Assembly: GCA_902596665.1 (NCBI GenBank)
Contig: CACJUN010000002.1
Coordinates: forward strand, 1-64,000
From: an uncultured SAR86 cluster bacterium
GTDB taxonomy: Bacteria; Pseudomonadota; Gammaproteobacteria; Magnimaribacterales; AG-339-G14
Direction: 5' to 3'
DNA: 64,000 bases
Shown here: positions 28,694-37,872 of the stretch, piece by piece
How the letters are laid out: each line of letters starts with the position of its first letter
How positions within the stretch are numbered: the stretch's first letter is position 1
Notes under the pieces: model-generated
Seen by the model: only the letters and a program-made list of their open reading frames with translations
Told to the model about the DNA's origin: nothing
Databases searched by the model: none
Position numbers and translations under genes: made by a program

Positions 28694-29098
28694 ATGACTG
28701 AAATGGAAATAATGAGTCAATTTAATACTTTTTTGATAAGTAATGCTATTTATTTAGCAGCAGGATTTTTTATTCTGTGGGTTGCTTTCAGAATGGTTGT
28801 AAATATTCAAGCTGATCCAAGTGCACCAATGCTTAACAAAGTTTTAGCAACTTTATTTGGTTTAGGATCTGTTTACTTTTTGCTACTTACAAATAGTTTT
28901 TTGTATTCAAATTGGCAAGAAACATCTAACAGGTTAGCTGAGTTAGATAATCTTTCAAATGGTGGTCAAAGGTTTGTTGATTTCATCGGAGTAGGTGATT
29001 CAACACCAAGTCTGATACCTGCTGATCCAGTATTTGTGGTTTGGTATATTGTAATTCTTGGAATTATTTTTGGCGGAATCTGGATGAAAAGAAGCTGA
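28694..29098 (+). CDS. Tandem small membrane protein, copy 2
   Basis: From the ATG at 28694 (ribosome site AAGGAG 10 bases before), 134 residues: MTEMEIMSQFNTFLISNAI, three membrane segments near 12-34, 47-67 and 107-127. FGLGSVYFLLL aligns with FGLLIVYFGLI of copy 3, and TPSLIPADPVF with DPSLIPSDPLG of copy 1. An in-frame ATG at 28652 sits upstream of the ribosome site and is not preferred. Has its own terminator. Function unknown. Confidence 0.85.
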   Translation: MTEMEIMSQFNTFLISNAIYLAAGFFILWVAFRMVVNIQADPSAPMLNKVLATLFGLGSVYFLLLTNSFLYSNWQETSNRLAELDNLSNGGQRFVDFIGVGDSTPSLIPADPVFVVWYIVILGIIFGGIWMKRS

Positions 29099-29110
29099 AA
29101 TTATCATTAG

Positions 29111-29141
29111 AAAAAAGAGGAGCAGATGCTCCTCTTTTTTT
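29111..29141 (+). terminator. Intrinsic terminator after membrane-protein copy 2
   Basis: AAAAAAGAGGAGC AGAT GCTCCTCTTTTTTT: a near-perfect stem with a 4-base loop and flanking A and T runs, starting 13 bases after the stop. Its sequence is unrelated to the terminator of copy 1, so the repeats did not arise by a recent duplication that included terminators. Confidence 0.92.
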
Positions 29142-29196
29142 ATTTGATAATTAGTATACTAAGATAAGAAAGTATTTAATTAATTAGGAGAGAAAA

Positions 29197-29607
29197 ATGA
29201 ATGAATACGAAATATGGTCGACGTATCAGCTTGCAATGGTAAGCAGAGCAATATTTACACTATTTGTCTTCTTCGCTGGTTGGTTTGCAGCCAGGGTGAC
29301 GCTTAATCTTGTAAATTCTGGAAATGCAAATATGTTCACAAAACTGGTAACTACAGTTTTTGGGCTTTTAATTGTTTACTTTGGCTTGATTCAACAAGCT
29401 TTCACAACGTGGTCAACAGAGGCAACAGCTTATGCTCTAAGTCAAGTTGATGAGCCTTCAGGAAGATTTGATTCTTTTATAGCTTTTTTTGCTTCGGATG
29501 GAGAGCCCTCTTATAGTCTGATAGGGGATCCTTTTACAACTTTATTTTGGGTGATTTTAGGACTTTATATCATCTTACCGCTGTGGGTAAATAATAGTTC
29601 AGACTAA
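29197..29607 (+). CDS. Tandem small membrane protein, copy 3
   Basis: The 136-residue protein has three membrane segments at about 11-35 (RAIFTLFVFFAGWFAARVTL), 46-66 (LVTTVFGLLIVYFGLI) and 108-130 (FTTLFWVILGLYIILPLWV). Before the last helix SYSLIGDPF matches the SLIPxDP motif of its neighbours. The region between helices 2 and 3 includes TAYALSQVDEPSGRFDSFIAFF, parallel to the corresponding F..F.G block of copies 1 and 2. A strong ribosome site (TAGGAG) precedes it. Function unknown. Confidence 0.85.
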   Translation: MNEYEIWSTYQLAMVSRAIFTLFVFFAGWFAARVTLNLVNSGNANMFTKLVTTVFGLLIVYFGLIQQAFTTWSTEATAYALSQVDEPSGRFDSFIAFFASDGEPSYSLIGDPFTTLFWVILGLYIILPLWVNNSSD

Positions 29608-29614
29608 TTTTCTT

Positions 29615-29644
29615 TAAAAAAGGGGGCTAAAGCCCCCTTTTTTT
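29615..29644. terminator. Bidirectional terminator between copy 3 and the oxidoreductase gene
   Basis: AAAAAAGGGGGCT AA AGCCCCCTTTTTTT forms a tight hairpin with A and T tracts on either side. It serves copy 3 on the plus strand and the minus-strand oxidoreductase, whose stop codon lies within the T tract. Confidence 0.92.
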
Positions 29645-30632
29645 ACATTTCAACAATAACTTTCCCGGTTGCCTTTCTGTCTTGTATAAATTTCAGCGCA
29701 TTAACTGAATCTTCAATTTTATAGGTATGCGAGACAAGAGGCTTAAATTTTCCACTATTAGCCATTTCAAAGCAGATATCAAAGTTCTGCTTATTGACTT
29801 CAGGTTCCAAGCCTACAAATTGTCCCCAAAATACCCCAACTATTTGACACTCTTTTAATAGTGTTAAGTTCAGAGGCATTTTCGGTATTCCTGCAGTAAA
29901 TCCTATTACCAGATATCTGCCGTTTCTTGCAATCGCTCTAAGAGAAGGCTCGGCGTAATCTCCTCCAACAATATCGTAAATAACATCTATCCCATTTGGT
30001 GCAACAGCTTTTAGGTTATTCGAAAGCTCCTTTTGTTTATCTTTATCCATGTCTCTGGGGTATAGAACAACTTCATCAGCACCTTCTTTTTTACAAATTT
30101 CCAATTTTTCTTCTGATGATGCTGTAGCAATTACCTTGGCTCCCATCGCTTTGCCTAAGTGAATGGCGGTAATACCAAGACCACCTGCTGCTCCTGAGAC
30201 CATTAAAGTTTCGCCCGCTTGAAGCTTTGCTCTTTGCTTTAGTCCATGAATTGTAGTTCCATAATTAAGCGGAAACGCAGCTCCCTCAGCAAAACTCATT
30301 GAATCTGGTAACTTGAATAAAGTCGATGCAAAGACAGCTACTTTTTCAGCCATACCCCCATTTCCGGTCATAGCAATAACTCTGTCACCCTCCTTAAAGC
30401 CCTCAACTCCATTACCAATTTTGCTAATTTCACCAGCTACTTCCCCACCAGGAATAAAAGGAAAAGGAGGTTTGAACTGATACAAGCCTTGCACTATTAG
30501 TACTTCAGGAAAACTGACACCCGCAGCCTTTACATCAATTAATACTTGGCCATCCAATAATTCTGGCTCTGCTACTTCTTCTACTTTGTGAATATCAATG
30601 GGTCCGAACTCATTACAAACAAAAGCTTTCAT
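29643..30632 (-). CDS. Quinone-oxidoreductase-like NADPH-dependent MDR enzyme
   Basis: Zinc-less medium-chain dehydrogenase/reductase resembling NADPH:quinone oxidoreductase. From the ATG at 30632 (GGAG 6 bases upstream) it has 329 residues: MKAFVCNEFGPIDIHKVEEV, PFIPGGEVAGEISKIGNGV, the nucleotide-binding VSGAAGGLGITAIHLGKAMG, and IYDIVGGDYAEPSLRAI. No structural-zinc cysteine cluster is seen. Electron acceptor cannot be predicted. It is minus-strand, 35 bases downstream of the gshA stop, and could be co-transcribed. Confidence 0.88.
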   Translation of the reverse strand: MKAFVCNEFGPIDIHKVEEVAEPELLDGQVLIDVKAAGVSFPEVLIVQGLYQFKPPFPFIPGGEVAGEISKIGNGVEGFKEGDRVIAMTGNGGMAEKVAVFASTLFKLPDSMSFAEGAAFPLNYGTTIHGLKQRAKLQAGETLMVSGAAGGLGITAIHLGKAMGAKVIATASSEEKLEICKKEGADEVVLYPRDMDKDKQKELSNNLKAVAPNGIDVIYDIVGGDYAEPSLRAIARNGRYLVIGFTAGIPKMPLNLTLLKECQIVGVFWGQFVGLEPEVNKQNFDICFEMANSGKFKPLVSHTYKIEDSVNALKFIQDRKATGKVIVEM

Positions 30633-30667
30633 AATTTTCTCCAATCTAAATATATTTATATTTTGCC

Positions 30668-32218
30668 TTATTCAATTGCAGATAGGTACTCTCCAAGAAA
30701 AGAATCAAAATCATCTTCTTCTTGAGCTTCTTTTAAAGCAAATTCTTCTAATGATTTTTTAGCTTGCTTTTCTAAGTATCCTACGTCTTTTTTTAATCTA
30801 AGGATTTCTTCCTTGTGATTTTTGGCAATTTGGTCAGTGTACTCATCCCAAGATAATCCAGATGCAGTTATTTCTCGCAAAAGTTTTCCAGAAGGAGTCA
30901 CATTTGAATCACTTATTTTATGTCTCTGAGTTTCAAGAGATTTCTTGAAAATGTTTCTATATTCCTGATCACCTATGTGACTTTCAAAATTGGTCATTTC
31001 ATCAAGAATTTCAGCGGCTTTGTCTCTTAACGGTATCGAGCCTTCTTTAAACTGTAACTTTAAGTCTTCGTCTCTTCCAAAAAGAACAACGTTACCCCAA
31101 TTGTTTTGTATTTTTTTTATTTCATCCGCATCGCACGGCTGATCTTCGGATAACAAACAATAAAAAAGAAAACTTTCTAAAAAGATTGCTGTTTCATCTG
31201 AAATACCAAATGGATCATATATATTATTATCCAAAGCTCTGATCTCAACGTATTCTATGCCGTTATCTCGAAGCGCGTTAATTGGCCTCTCTCCACTTCC
31301 CACTAATCTTTTAGGTCTGATCGAGCTGTAATATTCGTTTTCTATTTGAATAATGGCAGTGTTCAACTGAATGTATTCATCATCAACTCTTGTGCCTAGA
31401 GTTTTATATCTCGGATGATCAGTTGTTAAAGCTTTTTTTAGATCAGCCAAATATTCCTCTAGATTGTTGTAAGCAATATTAAGGTTATCCTGTGATTTGG
31501 AAATGTACCCTAATTCTCCCATTCTTAGACAAGTTGCATTTTCAAGGAAAAGATCATTTGGATTTAATTCTTTCAGGCTATGCTCTCTGCCTTTTGCAAA
31601 AGCTTTAGGAACAATGGGGCTGCACCCAAAAAGATAAGTAATTAACCATGCATTTCTTCGGAAGTTTCTCACCAGGCTCAAATATTTTTTATCTTTGAAC
31701 TCTCTCAGTTTTTCGCCATCTTTCTTTGCCCAATTTTCAAACAATTGATCATCAAAAGAAAAATTGTAATGTATGCCAGAAACCGTCTGCATCATGCTTC
31801 CATATCTGTGCGATAAACCGACACGATAAAGTTTTTTCAACTTGCCTGAATTGGTGCCTCCATAATCTGCAATGGGAATCAAAGCTTCATCTTCTATAGA
31901 CATAGGGATGCTCGCTGGCCAAAAGTCTTCATCAGTATTTTTTAAACAAAAATAAACGATGTCTTCTAATTCTTTAAGACAGCTATTTAGGTCTTTATTT
32001 GGACCGGTGACAAGCTCAATCAAGGCTTCAGAGAAGTCAGTGGTAATGCGAGAATTTGTCAAAGAAGATCCATAAACTTTTGGGTGAGCTTTGAGTGATA
32101 TGGAGCAGTTACTTGATCTTAAATTTTCTTTTTCTATGCCTCTTTGTGAAAATTTTATGAAGTCAGATACATTTAATGCATCTAGATTTTCTAGAGAATT
32201 AAGAAATTCGTTGGACAT
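30668..32218 (-). CDS. gshA: Glutamate-cysteine ligase
   Basis: First, rate-limiting enzyme of glutathione synthesis. The 516-residue protein belongs to the gammaproteobacterial GshA type: RGIEKENLRSS, TTDFSEALIELVTGP, the substrate/metal segment SMMQTVSGIHYNFSF, and YVEIRALDNNIYDPFGI. Length agrees with E. coli (518). It follows pckA by 12 bases. Its product, glutathione, is relevant to the GST and MAPEG genes further right. Confidence 0.95.
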   Translation of the reverse strand: MSNEFLNSLENLDALNVSDFIKFSQRGIEKENLRSSNCSISLKAHPKVYGSSLTNSRITTDFSEALIELVTGPNKDLNSCLKELEDIVYFCLKNTDEDFWPASIPMSIEDEALIPIADYGGTNSGKLKKLYRVGLSHRYGSMMQTVSGIHYNFSFDDQLFENWAKKDGEKLREFKDKKYLSLVRNFRRNAWLITYLFGCSPIVPKAFAKGREHSLKELNPNDLFLENATCLRMGELGYISKSQDNLNIAYNNLEEYLADLKKALTTDHPRYKTLGTRVDDEYIQLNTAIIQIENEYYSSIRPKRLVGSGERPINALRDNGIEYVEIRALDNNIYDPFGISDETAIFLESFLFYCLLSEDQPCDADEIKKIQNNWGNVVLFGRDEDLKLQFKEGSIPLRDKAAEILDEMTNFESHIGDQEYRNIFKKSLETQRHKISDSNVTPSGKLLREITASGLSWDEYTDQIAKNHKEEILRLKKDVGYLEKQAKKSLEEFALKEAQEEDDFDSFLGEYLSAIE

Positions 32219-32230
32219 TACAGGTAAAGA

Positions 32231-33754
32231 TTATACCTTTGGACCAGCTGCTACTACTTCGGATGAAAGATTAAATTTTTCTATGTTATTTCTGAATTTT
32301 TCAGCAAGTTGTTTTGCTTCACTATCGTAATCTGATTTACTTCCCCATGTAGCAGACGGATTTAAAAGTTTTGAATCTACTCCATCAAGATTGACGGGTA
32401 TTTGAACATTCATGATATCAAGCATTTCTGTAGACGACTCATGGATAGAACCATCTTGGATAGCTTTTATGACACTCCTGGTAACAGGAATATCAAATCT
32501 ATTGCCAACACCGTATGGACCTCCGGTCCAACCAGAATTAACAATGAATACTTTACTGCCAAAACTCTCGATTCTTTTCATTAAAAGTTCAGCATAAACT
32601 CTTGGCGGTCTTGGAAAAAATGGAGAGCCGAAACAATGAGAAAAAGTTGAATCCAGATCTTTAGTCGAACCAATTTCTGTGGAACCAACTTTTGCAGTGT
32701 AACCGCTGAGAAAATGATATGCAGCTGCTTCTTTGCTCAGAATGGATACAGGAGGCAGCACTCCAGTTAAATCACAAGTAAGAAAAATAATTGCATTTGG
32801 TTCGCCTGCAAAATTATCTTTTAAATGACTGTCTACGTGCGAAAGAGGATAGACAGCTCTGGTGTTCTCCGTAATAGACTGATTAGCATAATCTATATCA
32901 ATGGTATTTGGTTTGAGGACTACGTTTTCAACTACCGAACCCCTTTTAATGGCATCCCATATAATAGGTTCGTTCTTTTGCGAGAGGTTAACAGTTTTAG
33001 CATAACATCCGCCTTCAAAATTAAAGACGATTCCTTCACCCCAGCCATGTTCATCGTCACCAATCAACCATCTATCTGGATCGGCTGATAATGTTGTTTT
33101 GCCTGTTCCAGAAAGACCAAAGAAAAGTGAAACATCGCCGTTCTCTCCTGCATTTGCAGCACAATGCATCGGTAAAACATCATGCTCAGGTAAGATGAAG
33201 TTCAAAACTCCAAACATAGACTTCTTCATTTCTCCTGCATAGGCAATGCCCAGAATAAGAACTTTTTTCTCAGTGAAATTGATCATCACTGTTCCGTCTG
33301 AATTAGTTCCGTGAATTTTTGGATCACAAACAAAGCTTGGAACGCATCTAAGATTCCATAAATCTTTCTTCTTGGGGTTAAAGGATTCAGGCCTTATTAA
33401 TAAGCTTTGACAGAAGACGTTGTGCCAAGCAAGCTCATTTTCTACAACAACAGGCTGGTAATGTTCAGCGCTAGCTCCGACATGTAGGTCAGCGGTGTAA
33501 GTATCTTTACCTTTTAGATAGTCTGCTGACTCGTTCCAAAGTCGACCGAACTTTTCCGAATCGATAGGCTGATTGTTCTCACTCCAATCAACCACATCTC
33601 TGGTGATTGAATCCTCGACAATAAATCTGTCTTTAGGGCTTCTTCCGGTTCTCTTTCCTGTGGTGACTATTAAGGCGCCATTGGATGCAGTAATGCCTTC
33701 CTTGTTATTGAGGGCAATTTCTATAAGATTATCAATCGGAATATTATGATTCAT
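32231..33754 (-). CDS. pckA: Phosphoenolpyruvate carboxykinase (ATP)
   Basis: Converts oxaloacetate and ATP to PEP and CO2, the first committed step of gluconeogenesis. The 507 residues show [14 protein letters not shown], the ATP-specific P-loop [16 protein letters not shown], the metal site [23 protein letters not shown], and NTRAVYPL. This is the ATP-using type of most bacteria. It fits a heterotrophic lifestyle on organic acids and amino acids. Confidence 0.97.
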   Translation of the reverse strand: MNHNIPIDNLIEIALNNKEGITASNGALIVTTGKRTGRSPKDRFIVEDSITRDVVDWSENNQPIDSEKFGRLWNESADYLKGKDTYTADLHVGASAEHYQPVVVENELAWHNVFCQSLLIRPESFNPKKKDLWNLRCVPSFVCDPKIHGTNSDGTVMINFTEKKVLILGIAYAGEMKKSMFGVLNFILPEHDVLPMHCAANAGENGDVSLFFGLSGTGKTTLSADPDRWLIGDDEHGWGEGIVFNFEGGCYAKTVNLSQKNEPIIWDAIKRGSVVENVVLKPNTIDIDYANQSITENTRAVYPLSHVDSHLKDNFAGEPNAIIFLTCDLTGVLPPVSILSKEAAAYHFLSGYTAKVGSTEIGSTKDLDSTFSHCFGSPFFPRPPRVYAELLMKRIESFGSKVFIVNSGWTGGPYGVGNRFDIPVTRSVIKAIQDGSIHESSTEMLDIMNVQIPVNLDGVDSKLLNPSATWGSKSDYDSEAKQLAEKFRNNIEKFNLSSEVVAAGPKV

Positions 33755-33843
33755 TCAGTTCTACAAAGTTCGGTTGGATATTATGACACTTTATAGGACA
33801 AATTTAATCATCAAATAAGAATTATTCTCAATAATTATAAGAC

Positions 33844-34785
33844 GTGAACGAAAAAATCAATTTTAAAGAAAACGAATTTGGATACATCGAATATAAATCC
33901 AAAAATCCTTATGAGTTTTATCAAATATTTAATGAATTAGATGAAGCCGAAACTCAAGATAGTTTTGGTTGGTTAATTTTTCCAGAACAGGGGAAAAAAC
34001 CCTATCCAGTAGTAGTTTGCGCGCATGGAAGCGATAATTGGGCCGGGCATCATCATGAACATATACTCAATTTTCTCAATAATGGAATTGCAGTCTTTAA
34101 AGCACATAGTTTTGATTCAAGGGGGGTTGCTTCCACTGTCGAAGATCAACTCTCTGTGACAACAGCCATGATGATGGTTGATGTGGTAGAACCTTTGAAA
34201 TTTTTATCAAGGCATCCTGATATAGATGCAAATAAAATCGCAATTACTGGTTGGAGCTTAGGCGGCATGGTGGCTTTCTATGCTGCATGGGAACCCATTA
34301 TGGAGAAGCTTGCACCAAACGGTGAGAGATTTTGTGCTCACCTGCCTTTTTATCCTCCAACTTTTTTGAATCCGGATGAACACCGATGGTCAAAAGCTCC
34401 AATTTTGAATTTAATTGGTTCGGATGATGACTATACGCCTGGCATTCTTGTTAAAGATATTTGCAAAGAAATGAAGAAAGCTGGTGCGGATGTCGAGGTT
34501 TACGAATTTAAAAAAGGACATCACTCTTTTGACTCTATTCATCCTGTGACTTTTTGGCCTGAAGCGTTGGCAATAAATGAAAAGTTTGCACAATTGAAAA
34601 ACGATGGAAGTATCACTTTTGTTACCGACGAAGGAAAAGCTATGAGTGCTAACTCATTTGAAGATAGAGTAAAAATATTTGAAACCGGCGAGATAAAGTT
34701 TGGCGCTCACTCGGGTGGAGATTGGTCGATTAGAAGAGATGCTATGGATCAAGCACTTTCTTTCATGAAAAAGCACCTGCTCTAG
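33844..34785 (+). CDS. Dienelactone-hydrolase-type alpha/beta hydrolase
   Basis: An alpha/beta hydrolase of 313 residues. The oxyanion strand is VVVCAHGSDNWAGHHHEH near residues 58-75, the nucleophile elbow ITGWSLGGMVAFYAAW near 137-152 (Ser in GWSLGG), the acid NLIGSDDDYTPG and the catalytic histidine in KKGHHSFDS. There is no signal peptide. The start is a GTG at 33844. The extra C-terminal part has a MSANSFEDRVKIFETG segment. Substrate unknown. Convergent with the esterase, overlapping stops by 4 bases. Confidence 0.85.
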   Translation: MNEKINFKENEFGYIEYKSKNPYEFYQIFNELDEAETQDSFGWLIFPEQGKKPYPVVVCAHGSDNWAGHHHEHILNFLNNGIAVFKAHSFDSRGVASTVEDQLSVTTAMMMVDVVEPLKFLSRHPDIDANKIAITGWSLGGMVAFYAAWEPIMEKLAPNGERFCAHLPFYPPTFLNPDEHRWSKAPILNLIGSDDDYTPGILVKDICKEMKKAGADVEVYEFKKGHHSFDSIHPVTFWPEALAINEKFAQLKNDGSITFVTDEGKAMSANSFEDRVKIFETGEIKFGAHSGGDWSIRRDAMDQALSFMKKHLL

Positions 34786-36458
34786 AAATTTTTTCCTTCC
34801 TCTAAATAAACCTTTTCTAGACTCTTATAAAGAGAAAGTTTTTCGGGAGCTTTGAACTCAATTCTCTGCCCATAATGCATTGCCTTTGGATTATTCGGAT
34901 CAAATTTTTGCCATTCAATTCGTGGTTTTCCATATTTGGCAATATCCGTCCAATCCTTAAGCATGGTATCTCTAATTTCATCATCTATTTTTTTCCAAGG
35001 CCAAAATGGGACTATGTTATCGAACAGATAAAACAACTCTAAGCCGTGCGCGGCATCAAGAGTTTGGGTATCCGATGACGGGCCTTTTTCAAAATAATAT
35101 AAATAAGCTTCTCCGCCATTGGATGCAAACTGATTAACCATGAAAAAACCATCTCCTCCAAATGCTAAATCACCCCACAATTCATTGGCAGATCGTTCCT
35201 TCGAATATTCAAGACTTTCGCCATATGCTTTTACATCATCAGGTAAGGGAAGGTAAGAAAAGTCACTCATCTCCCAAGTTTGTTTGATCCAATCATTCTC
35301 ATTAAGTTTTTCACCAAAAACAAAAGGAGATAAATTGGTACCCTCATTTGCATTAAATCCAGCAACGTAAATGACATCATTGGTTTTGCCTTCGGTAAAA
35401 CTTATTTGCGTCGGCGAATCAAAAACCCAATTGTCTTCGATAGGAAACCATCCAGCTTGTTCACTATCGTTCTCTTTCTCGAATTTTTCAGTCTCAAAAA
35501 AAAGATCCGCTGATAGATTCTTAATATCTTCTACGGAAGGATTATCTATTCCAGATATTGAATGAAAAAACTTTTCCCCGAGCGATTCTGCAGAAATTAG
35601 ATCTCCTCTTTGCTTTCTAATATTTCTTGCTCTTCCGACTGTGTATCCGCTTTGAGCTATGGCTTTATGAAAAAGATCTTTTGCAAGTTTTGTTGACACT
35701 AAGGTTTCAACGCTCGCTCCTCCGGCGGATTCACCAAAAATAGTTACGTTATCTGGATCGCCCCCAAAAATATGTATATTGGTCTGCACCCATTTTAAGG
35801 CTTGGATTTGATCTAAAGTTCCATAATTTCCTGAGACACCCATTTTTGATGTTTCAGATAATAACGGATGCGCAAAAAATCCGAATGGACCTAATCGGTA
35901 GTTCATTGTCACCAAGATAACGTCACGTTTTGCAAATCTATCTGTTATGTATAGTCCATCGCCGTTACCGAAGTTATAACCGCCTCCGTGGAACCAAACC
36001 ATAACAGGTAAGGAACCGTTATCTATTTTTGACGGTTTGATGATATTAATGAATAAGCAATCTTCGGATTGCTGTTTCTCAAAATCTAAACTTGCGAAAA
36101 GCCAGGCAGCATTTTCTAGAATGATTTGTTCCCACCACTTCATTCCAGACTTTGTAAGAAAAACCTCAAAAAACTCACTTAATTCGCCTTCTTCACCTTG
36201 AGGTTGCATACACTGCTTTTCCGCTTCCTTTGCTTCTAAAACATCGTTCCAACCCTTATGAGATTTTGGTGGTTCAAATCTATTATCTCCTATTGGAGGC
36301 TCAGCATAAGGTATGCCTAAAAAATAATCAGTATCGCTTTTTGCAAAACCAACTAAATCTCCTTGAGGAAGGCTTATGATTTCAGTGTCTTTTCCGCTAG
36401 AAAAATTACACCCAATAAGAAAAATAGAAAAAATAACAATTAGAAACCGCAAAACCAA
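34782..36458 (-). CDS. Carboxylesterase type B, lipoprotein
   Basis: A type B carboxylesterase of 558 residues with a lipobox (FSIFLIGC, cysteine 17), so it is probably membrane-attached and faces the periplasm or exterior. Hallmarks: YFLGIPYAEPPIGDNRFEPP, SEDCLFINII, the oxyanion hole PVMVWFHGGGYNFG, and the nucleophile FGESAGGASVE. The acid and histidine are expected near FNANEGTNLSPF and DAAHGLELFYLF. It may hydrolyse exogenous esters. Substrate not predictable. Confidence 0.92.
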   Translation of the reverse strand: MVLRFLIVIFSIFLIGCNFSSGKDTEIISLPQGDLVGFAKSDTDYFLGIPYAEPPIGDNRFEPPKSHKGWNDVLEAKEAEKQCMQPQGEEGELSEFFEVFLTKSGMKWWEQIILENAAWLFASLDFEKQQSEDCLFINIIKPSKIDNGSLPVMVWFHGGGYNFGNGDGLYITDRFAKRDVILVTMNYRLGPFGFFAHPLLSETSKMGVSGNYGTLDQIQALKWVQTNIHIFGGDPDNVTIFGESAGGASVETLVSTKLAKDLFHKAIAQSGYTVGRARNIRKQRGDLISAESLGEKFFHSISGIDNPSVEDIKNLSADLFFETEKFEKENDSEQAGWFPIEDNWVFDSPTQISFTEGKTNDVIYVAGFNANEGTNLSPFVFGEKLNENDWIKQTWEMSDFSYLPLPDDVKAYGESLEYSKERSANELWGDLAFGGDGFFMVNQFASNGGEAYLYYFEKGPSSDTQTLDAAHGLELFYLFDNIVPFWPWKKIDDEIRDTMLKDWTDIAKYGKPRIEWQKFDPNNPKAMHYGQRIEFKAPEKLSLYKSLEKVYLEEGKNF

Positions 36459-36471
36459 ACTCCAACTAAAT

Positions 36472-36852
36472 TTAAAAAAGAACTTCTCTTTTCCTGTATC
36501 TCCACATTACAAGAGCATAAACAATAAGTTCATTAACAAAAATGATAATACCTCCTTGTGTGGGCGGACCATCAAAAATAAAACTTATGATTCTTCCAAT
36601 TAAAAAGCATCCAAGAACAATACAAAATAATAAGTAGGCGGTTTTTTTAAGTTTTACATTCCATAAACTCAATAGAGCAGTTAAACCCATGCACGCAAAA
36701 AATGCATACATTGCCCTGAGTTCACTGTAGCCAATGGAAGAGCCTAACTGCATATCCAACAAAGCAGCTATGTAAACAGGGCTGATTAATCCAATTAATC
36801 CAAAAATAAGCCATTCCAGGCCAATAACTGTCAGGATTATTTTGTCTGTCAT
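36472..36852 (-). CDS. DUF4345-like four-helix membrane protein
   Basis: The 126 residues have four membrane helices: about 5-28 (ILTVIGLEWLIFGLIGLISP), 45-64, 72-92 (AYLLFCIVLGCFLIGRIISF) and 103-120. The pattern YSELRAMYAFFACMGL after helix 1 and GR..S...DGPP is typical of DUF4345 proteins, small proteins without assigned function. It lies 13 bases upstream of the esterase on the same strand. Confidence 0.75.
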   Translation of the reverse strand: MTDKIILTVIGLEWLIFGLIGLISPVYIAALLDMQLGSSIGYSELRAMYAFFACMGLTALLSLWNVKLKKTAYLLFCIVLGCFLIGRIISFIFDGPPTQGGIIIFVNELIVYALVMWRYRKREVLF

Positions 36853-36895
36853 AACGGTCTAAGATATCATTTTTAATGCAAAATATATAAAAGAT

Positions 36896-37777
36896 ATGAA
36901 AGTTTTTTTAATCATCTTTGTTTTGATATCGGTTTCATTGTTGAGCAATGAGGATAGCCAGTATGCAAAAACTATAAGAGAGACAGCTAAGTCCATGGGC
37001 TATCAGTTAACCGAAGAAGAATTAGAAGCTTGGATAGAAAGATTAAAATCATATAACTCTAACGATATAGAAAAGTTTGATGAGGATATCAAAACCTTTG
37101 TTGCCCAAGATCAAATTTCTCCCCCGGCTAAAAATAAGTTTCTTTTTATTGGCAGCTCGTCGATAAGACTTTGGAAATCTTTGTCAGAAGATATGGCGCC
37201 CTTAGAAGTTATCAATAGGGGTTTTGGCGGAGCCCATATTAAGCATATTAATAGGCATTATGAATCGATTGTTTTGCCCTACGAACCAAAAGCTATCATA
37301 TTTTTTTGTGGCACAAACGACATAGCAGCGTATAACCCAGTGGAGAAAGTGAAACTTGATTTTGAAATCTTCTATAACCGCGTGAAGCGCGATTTACCAA
37401 ATACCAAACTTTTTGTTATTGAGATCCAGCCATCCCCAAGTCGTTTTTTTCAAAGAAACCTCCAACTTAAATGGAACGATCACATTGAAGATCTTGCTAA
37501 AGAAGATCCTGATCTTTTTGTTATTAATGTCTCTGAAACCATGTTTACAGAAGACGGAAAACCAAGAAGAGAGCTTTATATTCCTGACATGTTGCATATG
37601 AATCCAAGGGGTTATGCTATTTGGACCGGTAAAGTTAGAGATATATTAAGCGAGAATTATCCAATAGAAATGGGGAAAGAACTTCCTTGTGAGAGATTAT
37701 TTGGATGTCCAAGAGAATTTTCTCCACCTGATTCACCACCCGTTATTGACGAAATAACTGAGGAAGTAAGCACCTAA
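36896..37777 (+). CDS. Exported SGNH/GDSL hydrolase
   Basis: SGNH-fold esterase or acyl hydrolase of 293 residues with an N-terminal signal (FLIIFVLISVSLLSN). Block I reads FLFIGSSSIRLWKSL (GSS in place of GDS), block II NRGFGGA, block III FFCGTNDIA, and block V PDMLHMNPRGYAIW with the D-H pair. The C-terminal 40 residues are acidic and proline-rich. Likely acts on ester bonds outside the cytoplasm. Monocistronic. Confidence 0.88.
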   Translation: MKVFLIIFVLISVSLLSNEDSQYAKTIRETAKSMGYQLTEEELEAWIERLKSYNSNDIEKFDEDIKTFVAQDQISPPAKNKFLFIGSSSIRLWKSLSEDMAPLEVINRGFGGAHIKHINRHYESIVLPYEPKAIIFFCGTNDIAAYNPVEKVKLDFEIFYNRVKRDLPNTKLFVIEIQPSPSRFFQRNLQLKWNDHIEDLAKEDPDLFVINVSETMFTEDGKPRRELYIPDMLHMNPRGYAIWTGKVRDILSENYPIEMGKELPCERLFGCPREFSPPDSPPVIDEITEEVST

Positions 37778-37791
37778 AATACTTCTAAAAA

Positions 37792-37851
37792 TTTTACGAC
37801 CAGATTAAAGCTGTTATATTAAAGAGGAGATGAAAACTCGGGGTCGTAAAA
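37792..37851. repeat. 10-bp inverted repeat before the aminotransferase gene
   Basis: TTTTACGACC at 37792-37801 is exactly repeated in inverse orientation as GGTCGTAAAA at 37842-37851, 40 bases apart, in the 95-base gap before the aminotransferase. It may be a two-half regulator site or a long-loop stem in the mRNA leader. No T run follows, so it is not a standard terminator. Confidence 0.5.
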
Positions 37852-37872
37852 ATAAATAGAAGGGAGATGAAC

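Noticed and set aside
37830-37859. Nine-codon leader ORF (ATG AAA ACT CGG ... TAG) before the aminotransferase
   Set aside because: The ribosome-site-like GAGGAG touches the ATG with no spacing, and the codon content (Thr, Arg, Gly, Lys, Asn) shows no run that would suit attenuation.
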